A stretch of DNA of 64,000 bases, taken from positions 265,501 to 329,500 of the forward strand of contig JAPDFW010000055.1 in NCBI GenBank assembly GCA_028826165.1. The letters run 5' to 3'. Source of the stretch: Anaeramoeba ignava. Lineage: Eukaryota; Metamonada; Anaeramoebidae. This document shows, one piece after another, positions 1 to 11,379 of the stretch. A model generated the notes under the pieces. That model did not search any database and was not told where the DNA came from. It saw only the letters and a program-made list of their open reading frames with translations. The stretch's first letter is position 1, and each line of letters opens with the position of its first letter. The position numbers and the translations under genes were made by a program.

Positions 1-1577
1 AAAATTGACTCTTTGAAAAATTAATTAATTTATAAAACTGACTTATTAAATATTTTTTCTTTAATTTGATTAATTTGATTAAATTGATTAATTGTTTTAA
101 ATTTAAATTTTAAATTTAATTTTAATTGATCTTTTCAATAATAATTACAATAACAATAATTAAATACGTTTTTATTTTTGATTAAATAATCATTCTTTCC
201 TCTTTTCAAAAATATAAATATAAAATCAAAAATATAATGATCAATTTTAAAAGGAATTGAATTGATCAAACTAATTCAAAATCAAAACAAACCCAAACTA
301 AAATTTATTCCAATTTATTTTTATTTAAAAAAGAAGAAAAATTTTTTTTTTGATTATATTTTTTCCCTTATTTCTTCAAATATAAATCTAAATATAAATA
401 TAAATATAAATATAATTATAAATATAAATATAAATATAAATATAAATATAAATATAAATATAAATATAAATATAAATATAAATATAAATATAAATATAAA
501 TATAAATATAAATATAAATATAAATATAAATATAAATCTAAATATAAATATAAAATATAAATAAAAAGTGGAATAAAAAGTGGAATAAAAAGTGGAATCT
601 AAATATAAATAAAAATATAAATATAAATATAAATATAAATATAAATATAAATATAAATATAAATATAAATATAAATATAAATATAAATCAAATATAAATA
701 AAAAGTGGAATAAAAAAAATCAAAAATAAAAATAAAAATAAATATAAAATATAAATATAAATATAAATATAAATATAAATATAAATATAAATATAAATAT
801 AAATATAATTATAAATATAAATATAAATATAAATATAAAATATAAATATAAATATAAATATAAATATAAATAAATCTAAATATAAAATAAAAATATAAAT
901 ATAAATATAAATATAAATCTAAATATAAATATAAATATAAATATAAATATAAATATAAATATAAATATAAATATAAAATAAAAAATATAAATATAAAATA
1001 TAAAATATAAATATAAATATATAAATATAAATAAATATAAATAAAATTATAAATATAAATATAAATATAAATATAAATATAAAATAAATATAAAAATATA
1101 AATATAAATATAAATATAAATATAAAAATGTAAATATAAATATAAATATAAATATAAATATAAATATAAATATAAATATAAATATAAAATATAAATATAA
1201 ATATAAATGTAAAATTAAAAATAAATAAAATATAAATATAAATATAAATATAAATCTAAATATAAATAAAAATCTAAATATAAATATAAATATAAATATA
1301 AATATAAATATAAATATAAATATAAATATAAATATAAATCTAAATCTAAATCTAAATATAAATATAAATCTAAATCTAAATATAAATATAATTATAAATA
1401 TAAATAAAAAGTGGAATAAAAAGTGGAATAAAAAGTGGAATTTAAATATTAATATAAATATAAATCTAAATCTAAATCTAAATCTAAATCTAAATCTAAA
1501 TCTAAATCTAAATCTAAATCTAAATCTAAATCTAAATATAAATCTAAATCTGGAAATTAATTTATCTTTTTTTTTAG
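1..1577. repeat. ATAAAT hexamer repeat, probably intronic
   Basis: From about 380 to 1558 the sequence is almost entirely a TAAATA/ATAAAT hexamer array with variants (ATAAAA, CTAAAT). It is interrupted by short runs of a different 12-mer, GTGGAATAAAAA, at 563-599, near 702 and at 1405-1440. The array ends in a T-tract and an AG that opens the coding exon at 1578, so the array most likely lies in the last intron of that gene. Nothing coding is visible in 1-380, which is AT-rich unique sequence. The long open frames here on both strands are by-products of the hexamer. Confidence 0.8.
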
Positions 1578-1886
1578 GAATATTGGAATAATGTATCTCA
1601 ATCATCTGTATTAATTTATCCTGGAGATTGTGTTGGATTAAGAACTGTTAATGGATATGAAATTTTTGCACTTGTTAAAAACATAATTTATGAAATGGAA
1701 ACTCATGTACCATTTCTTCAAGTTCAATGGTTGATCCCTAAATCAGCTAATAAATTTGGTGTTCTGATTGGTTTTGGATTAGAAGATTTCACTTCTCCAA
1801 ATGATTTTTTAATGGGAAATGAAGAACCGATTCCTCAATCAATTTTGTCAATTACAAGAAAACTTCCATTCCACTTTCTATTTTGA
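1578..1886 (+). CDS. 3' terminal exon of an unrecognised gene, possibly BAH-like
   Basis: The exon opens after TTTTTTTTTAG and reads in one frame to a TGA at 1884-1886, giving 102 residues. The region around VLIYPGDCVGLRTVNG, then EIFALVKNIIYE and FLQVQWLIP, has the rhythm of a BAH domain: a 'GDxV' strand, a strand contacting the partner, then a 'VQW/VRW' strand. This is a weak resemblance, not a firm assignment. The rest (residues about 65-102) has no recognised motif. Upstream exons are not found, because the preceding 1.5 kb is simple repeat and earlier exons may lie outside the window. The exon phase is assumed to be 0. Confidence 0.55.
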   Translation, partial: EYWNNVSQSSVLIYPGDCVGLRTVNGYEIFALVKNIIYEMETHVPFLQVQWLIPKSANKFGVLIGFGLEDFTSPNDFLMGNEEPIPQSILSITRKLPFHFLF

Positions 1887-2158
1887 TTTTTTTTTAATTC
1901 TTCTTATTTTTTTTTGATTATTACTTTTTTTTGTTTTCTTTTGTTTTCTTTCTGTATTTAAAAAGAAAGGAAATTTTATTCATGTTTTCTAACCAAATTT
2001 ATTTCAAAAAAAAACCTTCTGTAATACTCCAAATTTAAAAAAAAAAAAGAACAATTTGAATTTTTTTGATTTTTGAATAAAAAAATTGGAGTTAATTTTC
2101 AATTATTTTTTTTTTCATTTTTTTTTTCATTTTTTTTCATTTTAAAATTTTAATTTTT
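1887..2158. other. Intergenic A/T tracts between BAH-like gene and MOB4
   Basis: This is a 272-base spacer of T-runs and A-runs with no open frame of note. The last 60 bases are T-rich with repeated CATTTTTTTT, immediately before the MOB4 start codon. The same kind of T-rich leader precedes most start codons in this window. Confidence 0.6.
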
Positions 2159-4302
2159 ATGGAAACAAAAGAAATAAAACTTCGAAGAAATAGAAAAGGA
2201 ACACCAAATTCTCAATTAAATCAATGGGAATCTCTTCCATTAAATAAAATGGATGGACCATTTTCACTTCAACAATATATTCAACAATTAATACGTAACA
2301 AATTAAAATTCAAATTAAAATTCAAAATTAAAATTCAAATCAAAATTAAAATTAAAATTGAAAATTAAAATTAAAATTAAAATTCAAATTAAAATTCAAA
2401 TTCAAAATTAAAATTAAAATTAAAATTAAAATTCAAATTAAAATTCAAATTAAAATTAAAATTAAAATTCAAATTAAAATTAAAATTAAAAATAAAAATC
2501 AAAATTAAAATTAATCAACACTAAAAAGGTAAAGATCCTTCAGATATTGAAAAAATTATCGAATTACCTGAAGATCAAGATAAAAATTTATTTATTTATG
2601 AACATCTTCGACAAATAATAATTGACTTACATCTTTTTGCAACATTTCATAACGAAGTGTGCACAGCTGAAAAACAACCAATAATGAAACTAACAATAAA
2701 CGGAGAACAAACATGCTTTCTTTCTGGAGCATTTAATCCACCGCGAGAAGTATATTGATAATTAATCTTGTTTCCAAACCAATAATGAAAATTACTATTT
2801 ATTCTTCATCTTAATTATCTCACTATTTATTAATTTAGGTTTCTGCTATTGATTATATTGCTCAAACAATCGAACAAACTCAGGATATTCTTAATAATTC
2901 AAAATTGTTTCCAAGTCGTGCTTATATTCCCGCTGAATCTGTTGGGAATTTTTCTACAATGTTCAGACGTTTATATAGAATTTTTGCTTATTCTTTTTTT
3001 CAGCATCGCGAACTTTTTGATGAATTTGAAGTTAATAATCTTTCTAAAATCATTTACTCAAAAATAATCAATTTCAAATCAAATAAAATCCAAATTAAAT
3101 TAAATTCAAATCAAATTAAATTCAAACCCAAATTCAAAATTAAATTCAAATTAAATTAAATTAAATTTAAATCAAAATTAAATTAAATTCAAAATTAAAT
3201 TCAAAATTAAATTAAATTCAAATCAAATTAAATCAAATTAAATTTAAATTCAAATTAAATTCAAACTAAATTAAATTAAATCCAAATTAAATTCAAATTA
3301 AATTAAATTTAATTCAAATTAAATCAAATTAAATTAAATTCAAATCAAATTAAATTCAATTTAAATCAAATTCAATTTTAAATCAAATCCAAATTTAATT
3401 CAAATTCAAATTCAAATTCAAATTCAAATTAAATTTAAATTCAAATTAAATCAAAATTAAATCAATTTAAATCAAAATTAAATTCAAATTAAATTAAATT
3501 CAAAATTAAATTCAAAATTAAATTCAAAATAAATTAAATTAAATTAAATTTAAATTCAAATTCAATTTAAATCAAATCAAATTAAATTCAAATTAAATTC
3601 AAATTAAATTTAAATTCAAATTCAATTCAAATTAAATCCAAATTAAATTCAATTTAAATCCAAATCAAATCAAAATTAAATTAAATTCAAATCAAATTAA
3701 ATCCAAATTAAAATCAAACTAAATTCAAAATTAAATTAAATTCAAATTAAATCCAAAATCAATTTAAATTCAAACCCAAATTAAATTAAATTTAAATTCA
3801 AATTCAATTTAAATTCAATTTAAATCCAAATCAATTTAAATCAAATTCAATTTAAATCAATTTAAATCAAATTCAATTTAAATCAATTTAAATCAAATTC
3901 AATTTAAATCAATTTAAATCAAATTCAATTTAAATCAATTTAAATCAATTCAAATTAAATTAAAATCAATTTAAATCAAAATTAAATTCAAATTAAATTA
4001 AATTAAAATCAAATTAAATTTAAATTAAATTAAATCAAATCAAATTTAAATTCAAATTCAAAATTAAATTTAAATTCAAAAATTATCCAAAATTTAAATT
4101 CAAATCATTTCAAATCAAATTAAAATCATTCAAAATTCAAATTTAAATTAAATTTAAATCCAAAAATTATCCAAAAATTAAATTCCTTATCTTTTAGAAA
4201 AAATATCACTTGTGTGAAAGATTTACAGCTCTTTCTCAAAAATTTCAACTTATGGATCCTTCACTTCTTTGGATTCCAAAAGATTATTTCGAAAATTTAT
4301 AA
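2159..4302 (+). CDS. MOB4/phocein-like MOB family protein
   Basis: Four exons (2159-2294, 2529-2749, 2839-3030, 4198-4302) join in frame to a 217-residue protein, close to the usual ~225 of MOB4/phocein. Family signatures in order are FSLQQYIQQLIR, IEKIIELPEDQD, YEHLRQ, NPPREVSAIDY, LFPSRAYIP, FRRLYRIFAYSFFQHRELFDEFE and LCERF near the C-terminus. MOB4 proteins are STRIPAK (striatin-PP2A) subunits; that role is inferred by family. The family's zinc ligands look degraded: only one Cys is clear in NEVCTAEKQPIM, and the first His of the C-terminal pair is Tyr. The last intron (3031-4197) is more than 1 kb of AAATTAAATTC-type repeat and intron 1 is similar. The start is the first ATG after a T-rich leader. 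A separate MOB1 gene lies at 56829-59288. Confidence 0.88.
3080..4185. repeat. AAATTAAATTC-type repeat in MOB4 intron 3
   Basis: Irregular array of 5-11 bp units (AAATTAAATTC, AAATCAATTT) containing only A, T and scattered C on this strand. It fills the third intron of the MOB4-like gene. A smaller array of related units (2300-2510) fills its first intron. Confidence 0.85.
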
Positions 4303-4603
4303 AAGAAAAGAAAAGAAAAGATGAAATAATTTTGTTCATTGATTTTTTACTTTCGAATTCAAAAAGAAAATTCTCATTTTGCTTTCTTTTTTTTGATTAA
4401 TTTTTTAAAAATAAAAACAATTCAAAAAAAAAAAAAAAATAAACTGAATTTAGTTCTGACGAATTAATTAATTTTGTTTTAAATTTGTTTTAATTTTTTT
4501 TTTTAATTTTTTTGTTCTCAAAATAAATTTTTTATTTTTCCCTATTTTTAATTTGCAAAAACAAAAAAATCAAAAATTCTTTTTCTAATTTAATAAACAC
4601 AGA
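4303..4603. other. Intergenic spacer MOB4 to MVP
   Basis: About 300 bases of A/T tracts. It starts with a short AAAAG repeat right after the MOB4 stop and ends in a T-rich then A-rich leader before the MVP start codon. No gene or RNA is visible. Confidence 0.6.
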
Positions 4604-7335
4604 ATGTCAAAAGAAAAATCATTAGTTCTCCGATTAAGACCCCATTATTTTGTTCATATTTCTGATGAAAACAAAAATATTGTTCGACTTCTTGAAGGAC
4701 CAGTTACTTACACACTTCACCAACACGAATCAATTGTTAGAGGACCAGAAGCAATGATTTTAGTTCCACCTGGTCATTACGCAAAAATTGCTAATCCTGT
4801 AATGAGAGATAAAGATGGAAATCCAATCAAAGATGGTCACAATCAAGTAATAATAATAATAATAGAAAAAAGCAAAAAATTTTTGTTTGTTTTTTATTTT
4901 AATATTTTTGGATTGGATTCTATTTGCGGAATTAAAAAATATAGGTTTGTTTAAGAAATGGTGATTTCGAAATACGCTTAAACCAGCCCGAACCTTTCCC
5001 TTTATATCCAGGAGAAGAGCTTGAAGGAAAAGTAAAAATCAAAAATGATCCTCAAAAGAAAATATTTTTTTTTCTTCTTTTTTTTTGTTTTTGCTTTTTT
5101 TAGATCACTCCTCTAAAAATTGTACTTGAAGGAGAAGCTCTCAGATTAGAGGCAATCCGAAACTTCGAAGACACAATTCTTGAGAACAACAAACCCAAGA
5201 AAATTAAACGCATTGCAGGAGAGCAATGGTATTTTATTGGGCCAGGAACATACATTCCAAAAATAGAAGTTGCTGAAAAAGAAAGTGTGAAAAGTTCGAT
5301 TATTCTCGCGAATTCTGCCCTGAAGCTCAGAGCAAGGAGAGAGTGTGCTGATTGCGACGGAACCATGCGAAAAACAGGAGAGGAGTGGCTTGTACGGAAA
5401 GAAGGGGAGTATTTGCCTAACATTGATGAAATTGTGATTGGGCAAGTCCAGCCAACTGTTTTGGTTCGTGATAAAGCGCTGCATTTACAAGCGATCAAGA
5501 CCTTCAAGGACATTTACGGAATCGAGAGAAAAGCTGGAGAGGAGTGGCTTGTGACGAGCAGCATGTCCACAATGCATATCCCTGATGTGTACGAGACTGT
5601 TGTGGGTGAAATCAAAATAACTGAACTAACAAGTATGCAATATTGTGTGATTTTGGATCCGATTGATTCTGATGGAAAGCAGCATTTGGGACAGAAAAAA
5701 TTGGTTGAGGGACCGAAACAATTCTTCCTTCAACCTGGAGAAAGACTGGAAAGCGGGATCCAGGATGTGTATTTGCTTGGCGAACAAGAAGCTTTACTTC
5801 TGCGTTGCAAAGAAAAATTCGAGGATGTTGATCCAATAAAGAAAACAAAAGTGGAACGTGAACCGGGAATAAGATGGATGGTTTACGGACCCAGACAGTA
5901 TGTTCCGCCAACGCAAGTGGAAGTTATCGAAAGAAGATCGTCAATCCCGCTGAACGACAACGAGGGAATCTATGTCAGGGATCTGAACACGGGAAAGGTG
6001 TGCTCTGTGATTGGCGAAACTTACATGCTTAAACCGAACGAAGAGCTTTGGGAAAAGGATCTTCCTCCGATTATCGAGCGACTCGTCGGCTTGGATGAAG
6101 ACGTGCTTTCTGGAAGAGGAGAAAAGATCACCGAGTCCAAAAAGACTGCCAGAGATAAAACCAGGGTTGTCACTTATCCAATTCCTCACAACGCAGCTGT
6201 CCAGATTTACGACTACAAAAAACGCGAGGCAAGAGTTCAATTCGGCCCAGATCTTGCAATGCTCGGTCCAGATGAGCATTTCACGCTCCTCTCCATCTCA
6301 GGAGGCAAGCCTAAACGCCCTGATGTGATTCAATCGATTACTCTTCTTCTTGGTCCCGATTTCATGACTGATATCATCACTGTTGAAACTAGTGATCATG
6401 CGCGTCTTTCCCTCCAACTTTCCTACAACTGGCACTTCGAGGTGGACAAAGAGAGTCTTGAAGATGCCCGCAAGATTTTCCAGGTATCCGATTTTGTGGG
6501 AGACGCCTGCAAAGCAATTGCATCCAAAATTCGTGCTATTGTTGCCACCAAATCATTTGATGAGTTCCATAAAGGTTCTGCTCGCGCAATTCGAATAGCA
6601 GTTTTTGGGCTTGATTCCGAGAATCACGTCAATGATTGCTTCCGTTTTGAATCCAATAACCTCCTTATCACAAACATTGATATTCAATCGGTTGAACCAG
6701 TTGATAAAGACACACTTCTTTCGCTTCAAAAATCCGTCCAATTAGCTATCCAGATCACATCAGAGTCACAGGAAGCAGCAGCACAGCACGAAGCTAAGCG
6801 TAGAGAGACAGAGGCAAAAGGAAAACTCCAGAATCTCCAGATCATTGCAAACTCAAAGGCAGAAGTCAAAAGAAAAGAACTTCTCGAACACAAAGCAGAA
6901 TGTGCTGCAATATTGTCAACCGGCAAGGCTAAAGCTGAGGCACAGGCAAAGGCAGAGGCTGCTCATATCATCGGTACAATGTCCGTTCAACAAGCTCAGC
7001 TTGAATCTCAAACCCTTAAAATCGACCAGAACTCAAAACGAAAAATTATTGGTGATCGTTATGATTTGGATTATATGCATCAGGAAAGAATTGATAATCT
7101 TGAGTTGGAAAAGGCTAAAAATTTATCCGAAATCAAATCTCAAGCTCTTAGTAAAATTGTTGATTCCATCTCGGTTCAAACTCTCCAAAATATTGCAAAA
7201 GCTTCTCCTTTATTCAAGTCGCGGATCTTGAAAAGTCTTGGAGTTCGTAATTATCTTATTACTGATGGAAAATCACAACTCAATATTTTTGGAAACGGGA
7301 TGAATCAAAAATTTTCGATTGAAGAAAAGAAATGA
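4604..7335 (+). CDS. MVP: Major vault protein
   Basis: Three exons (4604-4846, 4945-5031, 5104-7335) give 853 residues, against about 890 in animals. The family pattern is clear: repeated vault domains with GPVTYTLHQHE, EPFPLYPGEELEG, ITPLKIVLEGEALRLEA, AGEQWYFIGPGTYIPKIEV, the TGEEWLVRKEGEYLP block repeated as AGEEWLVTSS, then GIRWMVYGPRQYVPP. A shoulder region follows (about 490-620, including DHARLSLQLSYNWHF and ARKIFQVSDFVGDAC). Next comes the charged Ala/Glu/Lys cap helix (about 640-760, EAKRRETEAKGK, KAKAEAQAKAEAAH), which packs 39-fold in known vaults. MVP is the main shell protein of the cytoplasmic vault ribonucleoprotein. All junctions are phase 0. Exon 3 is less AT-rich than most neighbours, which fits a highly expressed gene. 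No vault RNA was recognised nearby. Confidence 0.97.
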
Positions 7336-10200
7336 GATGAAGTGAAATGAGATGAAATGAGATGAAACGAAGTGAAACATTTCCTTTTTTCTTTTTTCTT
7401 TTTTCAAACAAAATGGAATAAAACAAATTCCAACAAAAATAATTTTATATTTATTTATTAATTTAAAAAAATGGAATAAAATTAAATTTATATTTATTTA
7501 TTAATTTAAAAAAATGGAATAAAATTAAATTTATATTTATTTATTAATTTAAAAAAGTGGAATAGAATTAAATTTATATTAATTTATTAATTTAAAAAAA
7601 AATGGAATAAAATTAATTTTATATTAATTTATTAATTTAAAAAAAAATAGAATAAAATTAAATTTATATTTATTTATTAATTTAAAAAAAAATAGAATAA
7701 AATTAAATTTATATTTATTTATTAATTTAAAAAGTGGAATAGAATTAAATTTATATTTATTTATTTAAAAAGTGAAATAAAATTAAATTTATTTTAATTT
7801 ATTAATTTAAAAAAAAATGGAATAGAATTAAATTTATATTTATTTATAAATTTAAAAAAAATGGAATAGAATTAATTTTATATTTATTTATTAATTTAAA
7901 AAAAAGTGGAATAGAATTAAATTTATTTATATTTATTAATTTAAAAAAAAGTGGAATAGAATTAAATTTATATTTATTTATTAATTTAAAACAAAATGGA
8001 ATAGAATTAATTTTATTTTTATTTATTAATTTAAAAAAAAAGTGGAATAGAATTAAATTTATTTATATTTATTAATTTAAAAAGTGGAATAAAATTAAAT
8101 TTATATTTATTTATAAATTTAAAAATGGAATAGAATTAAATTTATTTTTATTTATAAATTTAAAAATGGAATAAAATTAAAATTATTTTTATTTATTAAA
8201 AAAAAATGGAATAAAATTAAATTTATATTTATTAATTTAAAAAGTGGAATAGAATTAAATTTATTTTTATTTATTAATTTAAAAAAAAGTGGAATAAAAT
8301 TAAATTTATATTAATTTATTAATTAAAAAAATGGAATAAAATTAAATTTATATTTATTTATTAATTTAAAAAGTGGAATAAAATTAAATTTATTTTTATT
8401 TATTAATTTAAAAAGTGGAATAAAATTAAATTTATATTTATTTATTAATTTAAAAAAAATGGAATAGAATTAAATTTATATTTATTTATAAATTTAAAAA
8501 TGGAATAGAATTAAATTTATTTATATTTATTAATTTAAAAAAAATGGAATAGAATTAAATTTATTTTTATTTATTAATTTAAAAAAAATGGAATAAAATT
8601 AATTTTATATTAATTTATTAATCTAAAAATGGAATAGAATTAAATTTATATTTATTTATTAATTTAAAAAAAAATAGAATAAAATTAAATTTATATTTAT
8701 TTATTAATTTAAAAAGTGGAATAGAATTAAATTTATATTTATTTATTTAAAAAGTGAAATAAAATTAAATTTATTTTAATTTATTAATTTAAAAAAAATG
8801 GAATAAAATTAAATTTATTTTTATTTATTAATTTAAAAAAAATGGAATAAAATTAAATTTATTTATATTTATTAATTTAAAACAAAATGGAATAAAATTA
8901 AATTTATATTTATTTATTAATTTAAAAAAAAATGGAATAGAATTAAATTTATATTTATTTATTAATTAAAAAAAATGGAATAGAATTAATTTTATTTTTA
9001 TTTATAAATTTAAAAAAAATGGAATAAAATTAAATTTATTTATATTTATAAATTTAAAAAAAATGGAATAAAATTAAATTTTTATTTTTATTTATTAATT
9101 TAAAACAATGGAATAGAATTAAATTTATTTTTATTAATTTAAAAAAAATGGAATAGAATTAAATTTATTTTAATTTATTAATTTAAAAAAAAAATGGAAT
9201 AGAATTAAATTTATTTTTATTTATTAATTTAAAAAAAAATGGAATAGAATTAAATTTATATTTATTTATAAATTTAAAAAAAAGTGGAATAAAATTAAAT
9301 TTATATTTATTTATAAATTTAAAAAAAATGGAATAGAATTAATTTTATTTTTATTTATTAATTTAAAAAAAATGGAATAAAATTAAATTTATATTTTTAT
9401 TTATTAATTTAAAAATGGAATAGAATTAAATTTATTTTTATTTATTAATTTAAAAAAAATGGAATAAAATTAAATTTATATTTATTAATTTAAAAAAATA
9501 GAATAAAATTAAATTTATTTTTATTTATTAATTTAAAAAAAATGGAATAAAATTAAATTTATTTATATTTATAAATTTAAAAAAAAGTGGAATAGAATTA
9601 AATTTATATTTATTAATTTAAAAATGGAATAGAATTAAATTTATATTTATTTATTAATTTAAAAATGGAATAGAATTAAATTTATATTTATTTATTAATT
9701 TAAAAATGGAATAGAATTAAATTTATATTTATTTATTAATTTAAAAAGATGGAATAAAATTAAATTTATATATATTTATTAATTTAAAAAGTGGAATAGA
9801 ATTAAATTTATATTTATTTATTAATTTAAAAAAAATGGAATAGAATTGTATTTATTTATTTATTAATTTAAAAAAAAATGGAATAAAATTAAATTTATAT
9901 TTATTTATAAATTTAAAAAAAAATGGAATAGAATTAAATTTATATTTATTAATTTAAAAAAATGGAATAAAATTAAATTTATATTTATTAATTTAAAAAA
10001 GTGGAATAAAATTAAATTTATATTTATTTATTAATTTAAAAAAATGGAATAAAATTAAATTTATATTTATTTATAAATTTAAAAAAATGGAATAGAATTA
10101 AATTTATATTTATTAATTTAAAAAAAAATGGAATAAAATAATTTTATTTTTATTTATTAATTTAAAAAAAAGTGGAATAAAAAAGAGAATAAAATTATTT
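7336..10200. repeat. ~43-bp minisatellite with GGAATAAAATTAAATTTAT core
   Basis: Head-to-tail array of about 60 units, roughly 40-46 bp each, from about 7430 to 10190. The unit is GGAATA(A/G)AATTAAATTTAT, then ATTTATTTATTAA and TTTAAAAAAA(T/GT). Copies vary by one or two substitutions and by the length of the A-run. Nearly every unit carries one TGGAATA or GTGGAATA, which is the only G-rich part. It lies between the 3' end of MVP and the gene at 10595. No reading frame of gene quality is present. Confidence 0.95.
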
Positions 10201-10321
10201 TTGTTTTTAGTTTTGATTTTTTTTATTCTGCTAATTTAACTCTTTATTTCACAAACTGAAATACTTTTTGTTAAAAAGAAAAAAGAAAAAGAAAAAGAAA
10301 AAAGAAAAAGAAAAAAGAAAA

Positions 10322-10415
10322 AAGAAAAAGATGGTTCTTTGGTAATTAAACTTGAGAAACGATTTGGATTAAACAAAGTAAAGCAATATCAAGAAATTTG
10401 GATTTTAAGATATTA
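10322..10415 (+). pseudogene. Possible orphan 3' coding remnant
   Basis: After a run of AAAAAG units (10270-10330) one frame reads DGSLVIKLEKRFGLNKVKQ, then YQEIWILRY and a TAA. The last 30 or so residues are compositionally protein-like (mixed charged and aromatic residues, no repeat), unlike anything else in this 3-kb gap. No start codon or upstream exon is visible; the minisatellite lies upstream. It could be the last exon of a gene whose other exons were displaced by repeat growth, or chance. No family is recognised. Confidence 0.25.
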
Positions 10416-10594
10416 AATTAAATTAAATTAAAATAAAAGGAAATTGTAATTGATTGGGAATGTTTTGTGAATTAAACTTAAGTTGATTTGTGAATTGGAA
10501 TTAAGTTTCGAATTATAAAAGCGAAAAAGTCAAAAAGAAAAAGAAAAAAAGAAAAAAGGAAAAAAAGTAAAAAAAAAATTTTTTTGTAAATTGT

Positions 10595-11086
10595 TTATCG
10601 TTCATTTTGTTCAATTTGATCTTCAGCTTTTCTTTTAGATCGATTTCGAGAAGTTTTTTCAGGATTCAAAAACTGGAAATTAAGTAACCAATCACACAAT
10701 TCGTTTGTGGATTGACCCTTCTTAATGATTTCTTCATCAGTATAAGGAAAAGCGCGATATTTTGAAGGATGTTTTGATTTGGAAAGATGAGTATGAAGAT
10801 TTGTTTTGACATATAAATATATAATAACTCCAAAAGAAGGATTTTTTCGATTGATTTTCTCTTTAGGATTTAAAGGTTGCATTAAAAACTCTCTTAAAAT
10901 TTCTTCTTTTGATAAATTCTCTTCATTCTTTGTTTTTTCCTCAATTTCTTCTTCTTCTTTTGTTTCTTCTGTCGGTTTTTCTTTTTTGGTGTTTTTCTTT
11001 GTTTCTTCTGGATCTTCATTTTGGAAAATCCATTCTGAATAAGAAGTAAATCCTTTATTTCTAAGTAAAGGATACATTTCATCAAA
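10595..11086 (-). CDS. Unrecognised small acidic/basic protein
   Basis: An open frame on the minus strand gives 160 residues from the ATG at 11077. The frame extends upstream to 11086, where TTTTTACAG could be a splice acceptor (adding Phe-Asp-Glu), so an N-terminal exon may be missing. Visible parts are an N-terminal YPLLRNKGFTSYSEWIF, a Glu/Lys-rich stretch (residues about 22-60), a conserved-looking middle (LREFLMQPLNPKEKINRKNP, VIIYLYVKTNLH) and a basic C-terminus, SRNRSKRKAED, resembling a nuclear localisation signal. No family is recognised. Coding quality is supported by mixed composition and by lower A+T than the flanks. Upstream 11090-12640 holds no obvious first exon. Confidence 0.65.
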   Translation of the reverse strand, partial: FDEMYPLLRNKGFTSYSEWIFQNEDPEETKKNTKKEKPTEETKEEEEIEEKTKNEENLSKEEILREFLMQPLNPKEKINRKNPSFGVIIYLYVKTNLHTHLSKSKHPSKYRAFPYTDEEIIKKGQSTNELCDWLLNFQFLNPEKTSRNRSKRKAEDQIEQNER

Positions 11087-11379
11087 CTGTAAAAATAAAC
11101 AATTTGTAAATGAAAAAAACTTTAATAATAAAAGAAAAAATGATTCAGGTCTTATTTCTTTTTCAATTTATAAATTCTTTTTTTTTTTGTTTTGTTTATT
11201 AAAAAAAAATTTTTTTTTATTTTGGAAAAAGGAGAAAAAATCTTTTTTTATCTTTATCAAAATCAAATCTTTTTAATTTTAGATTTAGTTTTTGAATATA
11301 AATTAAAATTTAAATAAAATCTTGTTCTTAATTCCAATAGAAAGGTTTCGAAAATTTTCAAGAATTATTTCCCTTTTTT

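Noticed and set aside
919-1605. Minus-strand open frame rich in Ile/Phe/Arg
   Set aside because: It is the reverse of the ATAAAT hexamer array, with two- and three-residue periodicity and no unique sequence.
7430-10190. CRISPR array or arrayed genes
   Set aside because: The units are contiguous minisatellite copies without unique spacers, in a eukaryotic context.
10806-11042. Plus-strand frame opposite the small minus-strand gene
   Set aside because: Ser/Phe-only composition mirrors the Glu/Lys-rich stretch of the minus-strand protein.
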